Origin: Chloroflexota bacterium
GTDB taxonomy: Bacteria; Chloroflexota; Limnocylindria; Limnocylindrales; CSP1-4
Direction of reading: 5' to 3'
Assembly (NCBI GenBank): GCA_021788175.1
Contig: JAJYKX010000005.1
Location: 1-33,786 of the forward strand
DNA: 33,786 bases
A model generated the notes under the pieces. The model had not been told where the DNA came from. It did no database searches and was given only the letters and a program-made list of their open reading frames with translations. The first letter of the stretch is position 1; each line of letters starts with the position of its first letter. The position numbers and the translations under genes were made by a program. Shown piece after piece: positions 9,894 through 19,000 of the stretch.

Positions 9894-11290
9894 CGCAGCA
9901 CCTCCGCCAGGGTGTCGGCCAGCCGGTCGATGTCGGCGCGCGAGTGCGCCTCGGTCACGCAGTAGAGCGCCGACTGCCCCAGCCCGGGGAATGGCTCGGA
10001 GAGGTCCGCTCCACCGAAGATCCCCCGGTCGAGGAGCGCCGCGTTGATCTCCCGCACGGTGCGGCCCGTCGTCGTGAAGTCGACCGTGAACTCCTTGAAC
10101 GGGATGCCCGAGAGGCGCGGCGACCGGACACCGGGGAGCGCCCCCAGGCGTCCCGCCGCGTAGCGCGCCAGCCGCATGCAGGTCTCGCCGAGCTCGGCCA
10201 TCCCCTGCGGACCCATCAGGGCCAGGTAGACGCCGGCCGTGATCCCCCACAGGGCCGCCGCCGTGCCGACGAACTCCTTCCCCTCCTCCCGTCCATGGAA
10301 GCTGGTGCGCTCCCAGGCCACGTCCCCGAAGCCGTACTCGCCCTCCACCGCGGTGTCGGTGAGCCCGAAGAGGCGGGAGGGGTACTCGGTCACGAACCGG
10401 GGCTCGTCGGGCGTGGCGATGAACCCGCCGTGCCCGCCGCCGAAGTACATGTGGATCCCGAGGGGCTGCAGGTCGCCGCAGGCGATGTCGAACCCGCAGG
10501 CGCCCGGCGCCTCGAGCACGCCGAGCGAGGAGGGATCCACGCAGGCCACGGCGAGCGCCCCGCGCGCGTGGGCCATCCCCGCGATCGCCGCAGCCTGTTC
10601 CTCGATGATCCCCAGGAAGGTGGGGTTCTCCACGAGGACCGCCGCCGTGTCGTCGGAGAGCTTCGCGTGCAGGTCCGCCAGGTCGAGCAGCCCGCTGCGA
10701 GGGTCGTACCCCACGGGCACCACCTCGAGCGCGCCGCGGACGTAGTTGTCGATCACGGACCTCCGCTGTGGGTTGGCCGTCGCCGGCACCAGGACCCGGC
10801 GCCGGCCGGTGATCCGCCCCGCCATCCGGAGCGCGGTGGCGGAGGCCTGGGCACCGTCGAAGGTCGGGATGCTCACCACGTCCATCCCGAGCAGCTCGCC
10901 CATCATCGAGGCGTACTCGAAGAGCGCCTGGAACCGCCCGTGGTCCTCGTACGGCTCGCCGCCGTAGGCGGTCAGGAACTCGGATCGGGCGTTGACCTCG
11001 TCGCAGACGGCCGGCACCACGTGCGGGTAGCATCCGGCACCCAGGAAGCTCAGGGCATCCGCGGTGGTCGTGTTGCGCGCCAGCAGCGCCTCCACGTGCC
11101 GCCGCAGATCGTGTTCGGAGGCGAGCGGCTGCGGGAGGTCGAGCGGCCGGGTCAGCCGGAGCTCGGCCGGGATGTCGGCGTAGAGCGCCTCCACGTCGGG
11201 CGCCCCGATCCGGCGGAGCATCGCCTCGCGGACGCCGGGGACGCTGGCGGGGATGTACGGGTGGGCCCCGGGGCCCGGGTCTGCGGTCAC
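9890..11290 (-). CDS. Glycine dehydrogenase (decarboxylating) subunit 1-like, GcvPA-like
   Basis: MLRRIGAPDVEALYADIPAELRL, SFLGAGCYPHVVPAV, DPSSLGVLEAPG, GDLQPLGI. GTG start at 11290 overlaps the SDR stop as GTGA. Confidence 0.88.
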   Translation of the reverse strand: MTADPGPGAHPYIPASVPGVREAMLRRIGAPDVEALYADIPAELRLTRPLDLPQPLASEHDLRRHVEALLARNTTTADALSFLGAGCYPHVVPAVCDEVNARSEFLTAYGGEPYEDHGRFQALFEYASMMGELLGMDVVSIPTFDGAQASATALRMAGRITGRRRVLVPATANPQRRSVIDNYVRGALEVVPVGYDPRSGLLDLADLHAKLSDDTAAVLVENPTFLGIIEEQAAAIAGMAHARGALAVACVDPSSLGVLEAPGACGFDIACGDLQPLGIHMYFGGGHGGFIATPDEPRFVTEYPSRLFGLTDTAVEGEYGFGDVAWERTSFHGREEGKEFVGTAAALWGITAGVYLALMGPQGMAELGETCMRLARYAAGRLGALPGVRSPRLSGIPFKEFTVDFTTTGRTVREINAALLDRGIFGGADLSEPFPGLGQSALYCVTEAHSRADIDRLADTLAEVLR

Positions 11291-12090
11291 GCCGTCTCGC
11301 CTCCATCGATGCTGATGCACTGTCCGGTGATGTAGGCGGCCTCGTCCGAGGCCAGGAACGCGAAGAGGGCGGCCACCTCGCCCGGGCGGGCGTGACGGCC
11401 CAGCGGGATGCGGCGGTTCACCTCCTCCAGCATCTCCGGGGAGTACTCCGCCTGCTGCATGGGTGTCAGGACGTAGCCCGGGCAGACCGCGTTGGCACGC
11501 AGCCACGGCGCGCACTCGAGCGCGATCGTCTTCATCAGCAGGTTCACGCCCGCCTTGGAGGCGTTGTAATCCGTGTAGAAGGGGTGACCGTCGAGCCCGT
11601 TGGTCGACGACGTGAACAGGATCACGCCGGCCCCCTGCGCGGACATCCGGCGTGCCGCGGCCCTGGCGCAGAGGAAGGCGCCGGTCAGGTTGACCCCGAT
11701 GACGCGCGACCACTGCTCGGGCTCGAGGTCGAGGAAGCTGCGGCGCACGCTGATCCCGGCGTTCGCGATCAGCACGTCGACGCCGCCGAGCAGCCGGTCG
11801 ACCTCGCGGAACGCGACGTCCACCCGGGCCGGGTCGCTGACGTCCGCCTCCACGGTGCCAGCCAGTCCCGGCAGGTCCTCGCCAAGGCGCGCCAGCGCCC
11901 CGGCGTCCCGGTCCAGGGCGATCACGCGGGCGCCGTCGTCGACGAACCGGGTCACGGTGGCGAGGCCGATCCCGCTGGCGCCTCCGGTGACCACGACGCG
12001 TCGGCCGGCCAGCCCCGGCCGCGGGGACGGGCTCGCGGCGGCCGAGGATCCGGGTCCGTCCGCGGCGTGCGGCGTCGTGCTTCGTCCCAT
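11287..12090 (-). CDS. SDR-family oxidoreductase
   Basis: VVVTGGASGIGLA, NAGIS, YNASKAGVNLL, C-terminal TGQCISIDGG; GGAGG upstream of ATG. Confidence 0.92.
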   Translation of the reverse strand: MGRSTTPHAADGPGSSAAASPSPRPGLAGRRVVVTGGASGIGLATVTRFVDDGARVIALDRDAGALARLGEDLPGLAGTVEADVSDPARVDVAFREVDRLLGGVDVLIANAGISVRRSFLDLEPEQWSRVIGVNLTGAFLCARAAARRMSAQGAGVILFTSSTNGLDGHPFYTDYNASKAGVNLLMKTIALECAPWLRANAVCPGYVLTPMQQAEYSPEMLEEVNRRIPLGRHARPGEVAALFAFLASDEAAYITGQCISIDGGETA

Positions 12091-12225
12091 GCGTGGAACC
12101 TCCGCTGGATTGCCGCCCCTGGGCGCGGGCGGCGCGACGGGAACGGCGAGTAGTATCCCAAGTCCGGGCCCTCATCCGTGGCGCCGGGGCACCGGCGTGC
12201 CGGCGTGGGGGGTGGTCGCGCCGGC

Positions 12226-12261
12226 ATCGCCATCGCGAGCATCGCCATCGCGAGCATCGCC
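12226..12261. repeat. 15-bp tandem repeat ATCGCCATCGCGAGC (two copies plus partial) between the divergent SDR genes
   Basis: Two exact copies at 12226-12240 and 12241-12255, then ATCGCC. Confidence 0.9.
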
Positions 12262-12314
12262 GGCGCGGGTGCCGGCGCGGGCGCCGGAGCGGGCTCCGCC
12301 GGACGGGAGGGTGC

Positions 12315-13097
12315 ATGACGGTTTCCACGGGTCGACTGGCGGGGCGGGTCGCGCTGGTGACCGGCGCGGCGTCGGGGATCGGGGCGGCCACGGCGGTCCG
12401 CTTCGGCGGGGAGGGAGCGGCCGTCGGGCTGGTCGACCGCGACGAGACGGGGCTGGCGCGCGTGGCGGATGCCATCCGCGAGTCCGGCGGGCGTGCGCTC
12501 CCGGTGCCGCTCGACCTGACCGCGCCCGGTGCGGCGGATCGCGCCGTCGATGTGGTGGTGGGGGCGTTCGGTGGGCTCGACATCCTGGTGGCCGCGGCCG
12601 GGATGATCCGGCGCCACACCGCACTCGAGACGTCCGACGCCGAGTGGGACGAGGTGGTCGCGGTCAACCTGACCGCGTTGTTCCGCTGCTGCCGGGCGGC
12701 GATCCCGCGCATGCGGGAACGCGGCGGCGGGGCCATCGTCACGGTGGGCTCCGGGTGGAGCCTGGTCGCGGGGCCGCGCTCCGTCAGCTACGCGGCCACC
12801 AAGGCGGCCGTGGCGAACCTGACGCGCGCGCTCGCGATCGACCACGGTCCGGATGGGATCCGCGCGAACTGCGTCTGCCCGGGGGACACGGACACGCCCC
12901 TCCTGCGCGGCGAGTTCCACCAGCTCGGGGAACGCCTCGAGGACGGGCTGGCAGGTTCGGCCCGGGGCCGACCGCTCGGGCGCGTCGGCAGCCCGGACGA
13001 GATCGCTGCCGCGATCCTCTACCTCGCCTCCGACGACGCGACGTTCGTCACGGGCACCACGCTGGTGGTGGACGGAGGCGGCCTGGCGGGCGGCTGA
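12315..13097 (+). CDS. SDR-family oxidoreductase
   Basis: VALVTGAASGIGAA, YAATKAAVANL, TGTTLVVDGGG; GGGAGG upstream of ATG. Confidence 0.92.
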   Translation: MTVSTGRLAGRVALVTGAASGIGAATAVRFGGEGAAVGLVDRDETGLARVADAIRESGGRALPVPLDLTAPGAADRAVDVVVGAFGGLDILVAAAGMIRRHTALETSDAEWDEVVAVNLTALFRCCRAAIPRMRERGGGAIVTVGSGWSLVAGPRSVSYAATKAAVANLTRALAIDHGPDGIRANCVCPGDTDTPLLRGEFHQLGERLEDGLAGSARGRPLGRVGSPDEIAAAILYLASDDATFVTGTTLVVDGGGLAGG

Positions 13098-13233
13098 GGT
13101 CGTCCTCCGGCCAGCGCCCGAACCCACACGTGGCGGGGGGCTCACGCTCGGGCGGGCGGCCGACCGCTCCCCGGGATGGGTGGCCGGCCCCCGGCCGGGG
13201 ACCTCTTCGCCGATGCGTGCGAGGATTCGGGTG

Positions 13234-13785
13234 ATGGAACCTCGCGACCACGGCATCCCGGACGGCGGATCGGACGACGACCGGCAGGAGCACGACACCG
13301 GCGACGCGGGCGATGCGCCGCAGGACCGCGCGGATGAGCCGATGGGCGACCCCGACGAGCGTGGCGGCCTCACGCGGTCGGAGCAGCGTGCCGTCGACGA
13401 GCTTCTCGAGCGCGAGACGCCCTACGGGCTCCTCCAGCGCGGCAAGGCCCTGATGAGCCGCCGCCACTACGCCCAGGCCGCGGTGCTGCTCCAGCGCGCC
13501 GCCGGCCTCGAGCCCCGCCGCGGCTCCATCCTCGAGGCACTCGGCCGCGCGTACTACAACAGCGGCCAGCACGAGCGGGCCGTGGCAACCTTCGAGGACC
13601 TCCTCGAGATCGACCCATCCCTGCCGTACGCGCACTTCGCGCTCGGCCAGGGTCTGAAGCAGCTGGGCCGGCAGGAGGAGGCGCGGACCCACCTGCGGCT
13701 GGCGGTCGCCCTCGCGCCGGAGTCCCGGCTGTACCGCAACGCGCTGGACCGCCTGGAGGGCAACCGGCCGCCCACGCTGCTGTAG
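13234..13785 (+). CDS. Tetratricopeptide repeat protein
   Basis: ALMSRRHYAQAAVLLQRAAGLEPRRGSILEALGRAYYNSGQHERAVATFEDLLEIDPSLPYAHFALGQGLKQLGRQEEA: tandem TPR units after an acidic N-terminus. Confidence 0.85.
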   Translation: MEPRDHGIPDGGSDDDRQEHDTGDAGDAPQDRADEPMGDPDERGGLTRSEQRAVDELLERETPYGLLQRGKALMSRRHYAQAAVLLQRAAGLEPRRGSILEALGRAYYNSGQHERAVATFEDLLEIDPSLPYAHFALGQGLKQLGRQEEARTHLRLAVALAPESRLYRNALDRLEGNRPPTLL

Positions 13786-13867
13786 GGGAACGCGCGCCGC
13801 TGGCGGCGCTGGCGGCGGGGCCTGCCCTCGCGCGCGGCCCTCGCGTGCGCTGCCCGCCCGCGTGTCC

Positions 13868-14509
13868 TCAGAGCTCGCCGCGCTCCGCCATCCGGGCCAC
13901 GCGCAGCAGGCCGACCAGGGACTTCGCGTCCTCGATCTCGCCCCGCTCGGCCGCCGCCACGGCCTCGCGCCAGGGGCGCCGCACCAGGCGGAGGTGCTCG
14001 TCCGGCTCCGGCCCCGTGGAGTCGTCGTCCGGCGACAGGTCCTGCGCCAGGTACAGGTGCATGTGCTCGTCGGTGAACCCGGGCGCCGTCCAGAACGCCC
14101 CCAGGTCGCGCCAGCGGGCGGCCCGCATCCCGGTCTCCTCGGACAGTTCGCGGGCGGCGCAGATGGCCGGGTCCTCGAGGCTGCCGTCCGCGAGCGTGTC
14201 GATCGTCCCCGCCGGGATCTCGAGCAGCGCCCCGCCGGTGGCGTGCCGCCACTGCCGGACCATCAGCACGTCGTCGCCGTCCAGCGCCACGATCGCCACG
14301 GCACCGGGGTGGAGCACCAGCTCGCGCTCGCGCTCCACGCCGTCCGCGTGGCGGATGGTGTCCACCCGGAAGGTCAGGTAGCGGCCGCGGTACACCACGC
14401 GCTCCGATACCGGGGTCTCCTGCAGCCAGCCGTCCCCGGCGGGTTCGCCGGGCAGTCCACCCCCGCCCGTCGTCGGCGGAGGGGATCCAAGGCGCCGTCC
14501 GTCCGTCAT
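13868..14509 (-). CDS. NUDIX hydrolase (ADP-ribose pyrophosphatase-like)
   Basis: NUDIX box: GSLEDPAICAARELSEETGMRA. Confidence 0.9.
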   Translation of the reverse strand: MTDGRRLGSPPPTTGGGGLPGEPAGDGWLQETPVSERVVYRGRYLTFRVDTIRHADGVERERELVLHPGAVAIVALDGDDVLMVRQWRHATGGALLEIPAGTIDTLADGSLEDPAICAARELSEETGMRAARWRDLGAFWTAPGFTDEHMHLYLAQDLSPDDDSTGPEPDEHLRLVRRPWREAVAAAERGEIEDAKSLVGLLRVARMAERGEL

Positions 14510-14516
14510 GGGCCCG

Positions 14517-14523
14517 TAGTATA
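14517..14523. promoter_or_regulatory. Symmetric -10 element TAGTATA shared by the divergent NUDIX and PHP genes
   Basis: Plus: TAGTAT at 14517-14522, exactly -12..-7 from GTG 14529. Minus: TATACT at 14523->14518, ending 8 nt before ATG 14509. Confidence 0.6.
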
Positions 14524-14528
14524 GGTTC

Positions 14529-15746
14529 GTGACCCACCACAGCCCCGGAGCCCTCCACATCCACTCGGTCTTCAGCGACGGGACCGGCACGCTCGAAGAG
14601 ATCGCCCGCGACGCCCGGCGGGCCGGGCTCGAATGGATCGGGATGACCGACCACAACACCCTCGCCCCCACGTACCGTGGCTTCGAGGGGATCCACGGCG
14701 GCGTCGTCGTCATCGTCGGCTACGAGTGGACGCCGGACGACGGCGACCACATGCTCGTCTACGGCGAGGCGGCGGCGCTCGGCACGGAGCCGCTCGATCC
14801 GACCCTCGCCCCGGCCGAGGCGATCGGGATCCTCGGGAACCGCGGTGCCCTGACCCACATCGCCCATCCCGACGAGCGCCGCGGCGTGGCGATGCCGTCG
14901 CTCCCGCCCTATCCCTGGCACGACTGGCAGGTGCGCGGGATGCGCGGGATCGAGCTCTGGAACTTCATGAGCGAATGGGCGGAGCGACTGACGCCGCGCA
15001 ACCGGCTGCTCCACGCGCTGCTCCCCGGGACCGGACTGCGCGGTCCTTCCGACCGCGTGCTGCGCTGGTGGGACGACCTGAATCGGCCGGTGGCCGGCGC
15101 GCCATTCCCGGTGGCGCACGGCGGACGAGTGGGAGCCGCGGAAGCCCCGGCCGATTCGCCCGCCGACTGGCCCGCCGATGCCCCGGCCGATTCGCGCGCC
15201 GATGCCGTCCCCGGCCCGGGCGGATCGGACGAACCGCGCTTCGCCGGCGGCGCCCGGCTCACCGTCGGCGTGAGCGGGACGGATGCCCACGCGTTCCGGG
15301 TCCGCGCGTTCGGCCGGACGTGGACGATCTTCCCGTACCTCCAGGTGTTCCGGGCGTTCACCAATTACCTGCTGCTCGACGAGCCGCTCCCCGCGGACCT
15401 GGAGCCGGCCCGGTCCGCGATCCTGCGGGCGATCGGGGAGGGGCGCCTCTACTTCGCCAACCGCCGGCTGGGAGACGCGCTCGGGCTCGAGTTCACCGCG
15501 GGGGATTCCGGGGGCCGGCACGTCGGTTCGGGCGGCTGGCTGCCGTGGAAGTCCGGCGGCGCGCAGGTGCGCGCGGCGAGCCCACTCCCGGCGTCGCTCC
15601 GGATCCTCCGGGACGGCGAGGAGATCGCGCGGACCCACGGCCGGACACTCGCCGCGGACGCCCCGGGCCCGGGGTCGTACCGGGTCGAGGCCTGGCGCTT
15701 CGGCGAGCCCTGGGCCTTCACCAACCCGATCGCGCTGCTGTCCTGA
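14529..15746 (+). CDS. PHP-domain metal-dependent phosphoesterase-like protein
   Basis: GALHIHSVFSDGTGTLEEIARDARRAGLEWIGMTDHNT PHP motifs. Confidence 0.88.
   Translation: MTHHSPGALHIHSVFSDGTGTLEEIARDARRAGLEWIGMTDHNTLAPTYRGFEGIHGGVVVIVGYEWTPDDGDHMLVYGEAAALGTEPLDPTLAPAEAIGILGNRGALTHIAHPDERRGVAMPSLPPYPWHDWQVRGMRGIELWNFMSEWAERLTPRNRLLHALLPGTGLRGPSDRVLRWWDDLNRPVAGAPFPVAHGGRVGAAEAPADSPADWPADAPADSRADAVPGPGGSDEPRFAGGARLTVGVSGTDAHAFRVRAFGRTWTIFPYLQVFRAFTNYLLLDEPLPADLEPARSAILRAIGEGRLYFANRRLGDALGLEFTAGDSGGRHVGSGGWLPWKSGGAQVRAASPLPASLRILRDGEEIARTHGRTLAADAPGPGSYRVEAWRFGEPWAFTNPIALLS
15144..15203 (+). repeat. In-frame 12-bp/36-bp repeats encoding APADSPADWPADAPADSRAD
   Basis: gccccggccgattcgcccgccgactggcccgccgat followed by a partial second copy. 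Confidence 0.85.
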
Positions 15747-15780
15747 TCCTCGCCGCGCGCCCGCCCGGCGGTCGGTCGGC

Positions 15781-15786
15781 TATACT
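15781..15786 (+). promoter_or_regulatory. -10 element TATACT for tRNA-Asn
   Basis: Consensus-like hexamer 15 nt before the mature tRNA 5' end. Confidence 0.5.
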
Positions 15787-15800
15787 CCGGCGGTTGCCGA

Positions 15801-15876
15801 TCCGGCGTAGCTCAGTCGGTAGAGCGGGCGGCTGTTAACCGCTTGGTCGCAGGTTCGAGTCCTGCCGCCGGAGCCA
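15801..15876 (+). tRNA. tRNA-Asn(GTT), CCA encoded
   Basis: Acceptor TCCGGCG/CGCCGGA, D arm GCTC/GAGC, anticodon loop CTGTTAA, T loop GGTTCGAGTCC, 3' GCCA. Confidence 0.95.
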
Positions 15877-16024
15877 CTTCCCCGACCTGGATCCCGCCTC
15901 CCACCCGCCCGTGGGCCGGGTGGCGCCGCCGGTCCCGGTGGCTCCTTGCCGACCGATGGCCGCGTGAATGTCTGCGCCGCATCGGGTACGCTGCGCCCCA
16001 CCGTCGAGGAGGAGGCGAGAGGGC

Positions 16025-19000
16025 GTGATCTGCTCGAGCTGCGGTGCCGAGAACAGGCCCGGCCGGAAGTTCTGCTCCCAGTGCGCCGCGCCGCTGGCGT
16101 CCGCGTGTCCCGCCTGCGGCGCCCTCAACGATCCCGGTGACCGCTTCTGCGGTGAGTGTGCCAGCCCCCTCGACGTGGCACCCGCCGGCCCGCCGAGGGC
16201 AGCAGCAGCCGATCGCCGTCCCCAGGGCCCCGGCGCCGTCGCGCGCGTCGAGCCGGCCCCGGCACCCGCCACGGTTCCCCAGGCCGAACGCAGGCTCGTC
16301 ACGGTTCTCTTCGCCGATCTCGTGGGGTTCACGCCGTTCGCCGAGGAACGCGACGCGGAGGAGGTCCGCGACACGCTGACGCGCTACTTCGAGCTCGCCT
16401 CGGACGTGATCGGCCGGTACGGCGGCACGGTCGAGAAGTTCATCGGCGACGCGGTGATGGCCGTTTGGGGAGCCCCGGTTGCGCACGAGGACGACGCGGA
16501 GCGCGCGGTCCGCGCCGCCCTGGACCTGGTGGCCGGGGTGCGGGCGCTCGGTCCGTCCGCGCTGGCCCGGGCCGGCCTCATGACCGGCGAGGCGGCAGTG
16601 ACCCTGGGTGCGGTGAACCAGGGCCTGGTGGCGGGGGACCTCGTGAACACCGCGAGTCGCCTGCAGTCGGTCGCGCCGCCGGGCTCGGTCCTCGTGGGCG
16701 AAGCGACGCAGCGCGCGTCGAGCCGGGCGATCGCGTTCGAGGAGGCGGGGCCCCAGGTCCTCAAGGGCAAGGCCGCACCGGTGCCGGCGTTCCGGGCGTT
16801 GCGGGTGGTGGCGCAGCGGGGTGGGCGGAACCGTGCGGAGACGCTCGAGGCTCCGTTCGTGGGCCGGGACGACGAGCTCCGCCAGCTCAAGGATCTCTAC
16901 CACGCCACGTCGCGCGATCGCCGCGCGCGGCTCGCCTCGGTGATCGGCCCCGCTGGGATTGGCAAGAGCCGGCTCGCGTGGGAGCTCCGCAAGTACCTCG
17001 ACGGGCTCGTCGAGACCATCTGGCTGCACGACGGACGCAGCCCTGCCTACGGCGAGGGGATCAGCTTCTGGGCGCTCGGGGAGATGGTCCGCGCCCGGGC
17101 CGGCCTCCTCGAGGCGGACGACGAGTCGACCACGCGGGAGAAGGTCGCGGCGACGCTCGTGCGCCACGTGCCCGACGAGGCCGAGCGACGCTGGATCGAA
17201 CCTGCGCTGCTCGCGCTGCTCGGGATCGAGCGCAGCGTCGCCGACCCCGAGCAGCTCTTCGGGGCATGGCGCACCTTCTTCGAGCGGCTCGCCGCCACGG
17301 CACCGGTGGTGATGGTCTTCGAGGACTTCCACTTCGCCGATGCCGGCCTGATCGACTTCGTCGACCACCTCCTGGAGTGGTCCAGGAATGTCCCCATCTT
17401 CGTCATCACGCTGGCCCGTCCCCTGCTCCTCGAGCGCCGGCCCACCTGGGGGGCCGGCAAGCGCAATTTCACCAGCCTCTACCTCGAGCCGCTGGCCGAG
17501 GCGTCGATGCGCGAGCTCCTCGCCGGTCTGACGCCCGGCCTCCCGGAGGTGGCTGCACGGGCCATCGTGGCGCGCGCCGACGGGGTGCCGCTCTACGCGG
17601 TGGAGACCGTTCGGATGCTCGTCGCGGAGGGCCGCCTCGTCCCGGGCGAGGACGGCACGTACGTCCCGGCGGGGGACCTGACCTCGCTGGCCGTGCCCGA
17701 GACGCTGACCGCCCTGATCGCCAGCCGTCTCGACGGTCTCGCTCCCGACGACCGGGCGCTCGTGTCGGACGCTGCGGTCCTCGGCCAGAGCTTCACCCTG
17801 GCGAGCCTCTCCGTCGTCTCCGGTGTCCCCGAGGCGGCGCTCGACCAGCGTCTCAAGGGACTCGTTCGCCGCGAGATCCTGGCGATCGAGGCGGATCCCC
17901 GTTCGCCGGAACGCGGGCAGTACGTGTTCGTCCAGGCGCTCATCCGCGAGGTGGCCTACAACACCCTGGCCAGGCCCGACCGCAAGACCCGCCATCTCGC
18001 CGCCGCCCGGTTCTTCGAATCGGTCGGCGCGGACGAGCTCGCCGGTGCGCTCGCCGGGCACTACCTGGCGGCGCACCAGAACGCGGCGGAAGGCCCCGAG
18101 GCGGATGCCCTCGCCGGTCAGGCGCGCGTCGCGCTCAGGGGAGCCGCCGAGCGGGCCGCGGCACTCGGCGCCCACGAACAGGCCGTGACCTTCCTCCGGC
18201 AGGCGATCGGCGTGACACGCGACCCGGCCGAGCTCGCCGACCTGTGCGAGCATGCCGGTGAGGAGTCCTCGGGCGCGGCACGCTACGACGATGCCGAGGC
18301 CTTCCTGCGCGAGGCGGTGGAGCGGCGGCGTGCATCGGGAGACCGGGTCGCCACGGCCCGAGCGGTCGCCGCGCTGGGGCGGACGCTGCTGAACGCCCGA
18401 CGGACCGCGCCGGCGCTTGCGGTCCTCGAGCCCGCGGTCGCGGAGTTCGACGACCTGGGCGACGATCCCGCGGTGGTGGCGATCCACAGCCAGCTGGCAC
18501 GCTGCCACTACTTCGGTGGTGACCACCGTCTGGCCATCGAGATGGCCGACCGCGCGCTCGAGGTCGCCGAGCACGGGGACCTCGTGGCGCTGCTCGCGGA
18601 CGCCCTGGTCACCAAGGGCTCGGTGCTCTGCGACCTTGGCCGCCTCCGGGAGGGGATCGGGGTCATCGAGGCCGGAGAACGGCTGGCACGCTCGAGCGGG
18701 CTCACGACCACGCTGCTGCGCGCGCTGAACAACCGGACGGTCTCGCAGGGCGACATCGACCCGGCCGCCAGCCTCGAGGCGCAGCGCGAGGGCCTGGCGC
18801 TGGCACGACGGATCGGCCAGCGCTACTGGGTCTTCGGGTACGCGACCGGGCTCGGCTTCCAGCGGTTCCTGCTGGGCGACTGGGACGGGTCGACGGCGGT
18901 GCTCGCCGAGGCGCTCGCCGACGACCCTCCGGCCGCGAGCCGGGTGGAGCTCCTGGCAAATGCGCTCCTGGTTCCCGCGTTCCGCGGCGCACCCGTCGGA

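Noticed and set aside
8262-11306. Apparent 1014-aa fusion protein on the minus strand
   Set aside because: Only the C-terminal half (from about 9893) is GcvPB-like; the N-terminal half is an out-of-frame reading of GcvPA.
13182-13196. GGCCGG-CCC-CCGGCC hairpin as a strong terminator
   Set aside because: Short stem without a T tract in very GC-rich DNA; such palindromes are expected by chance here.
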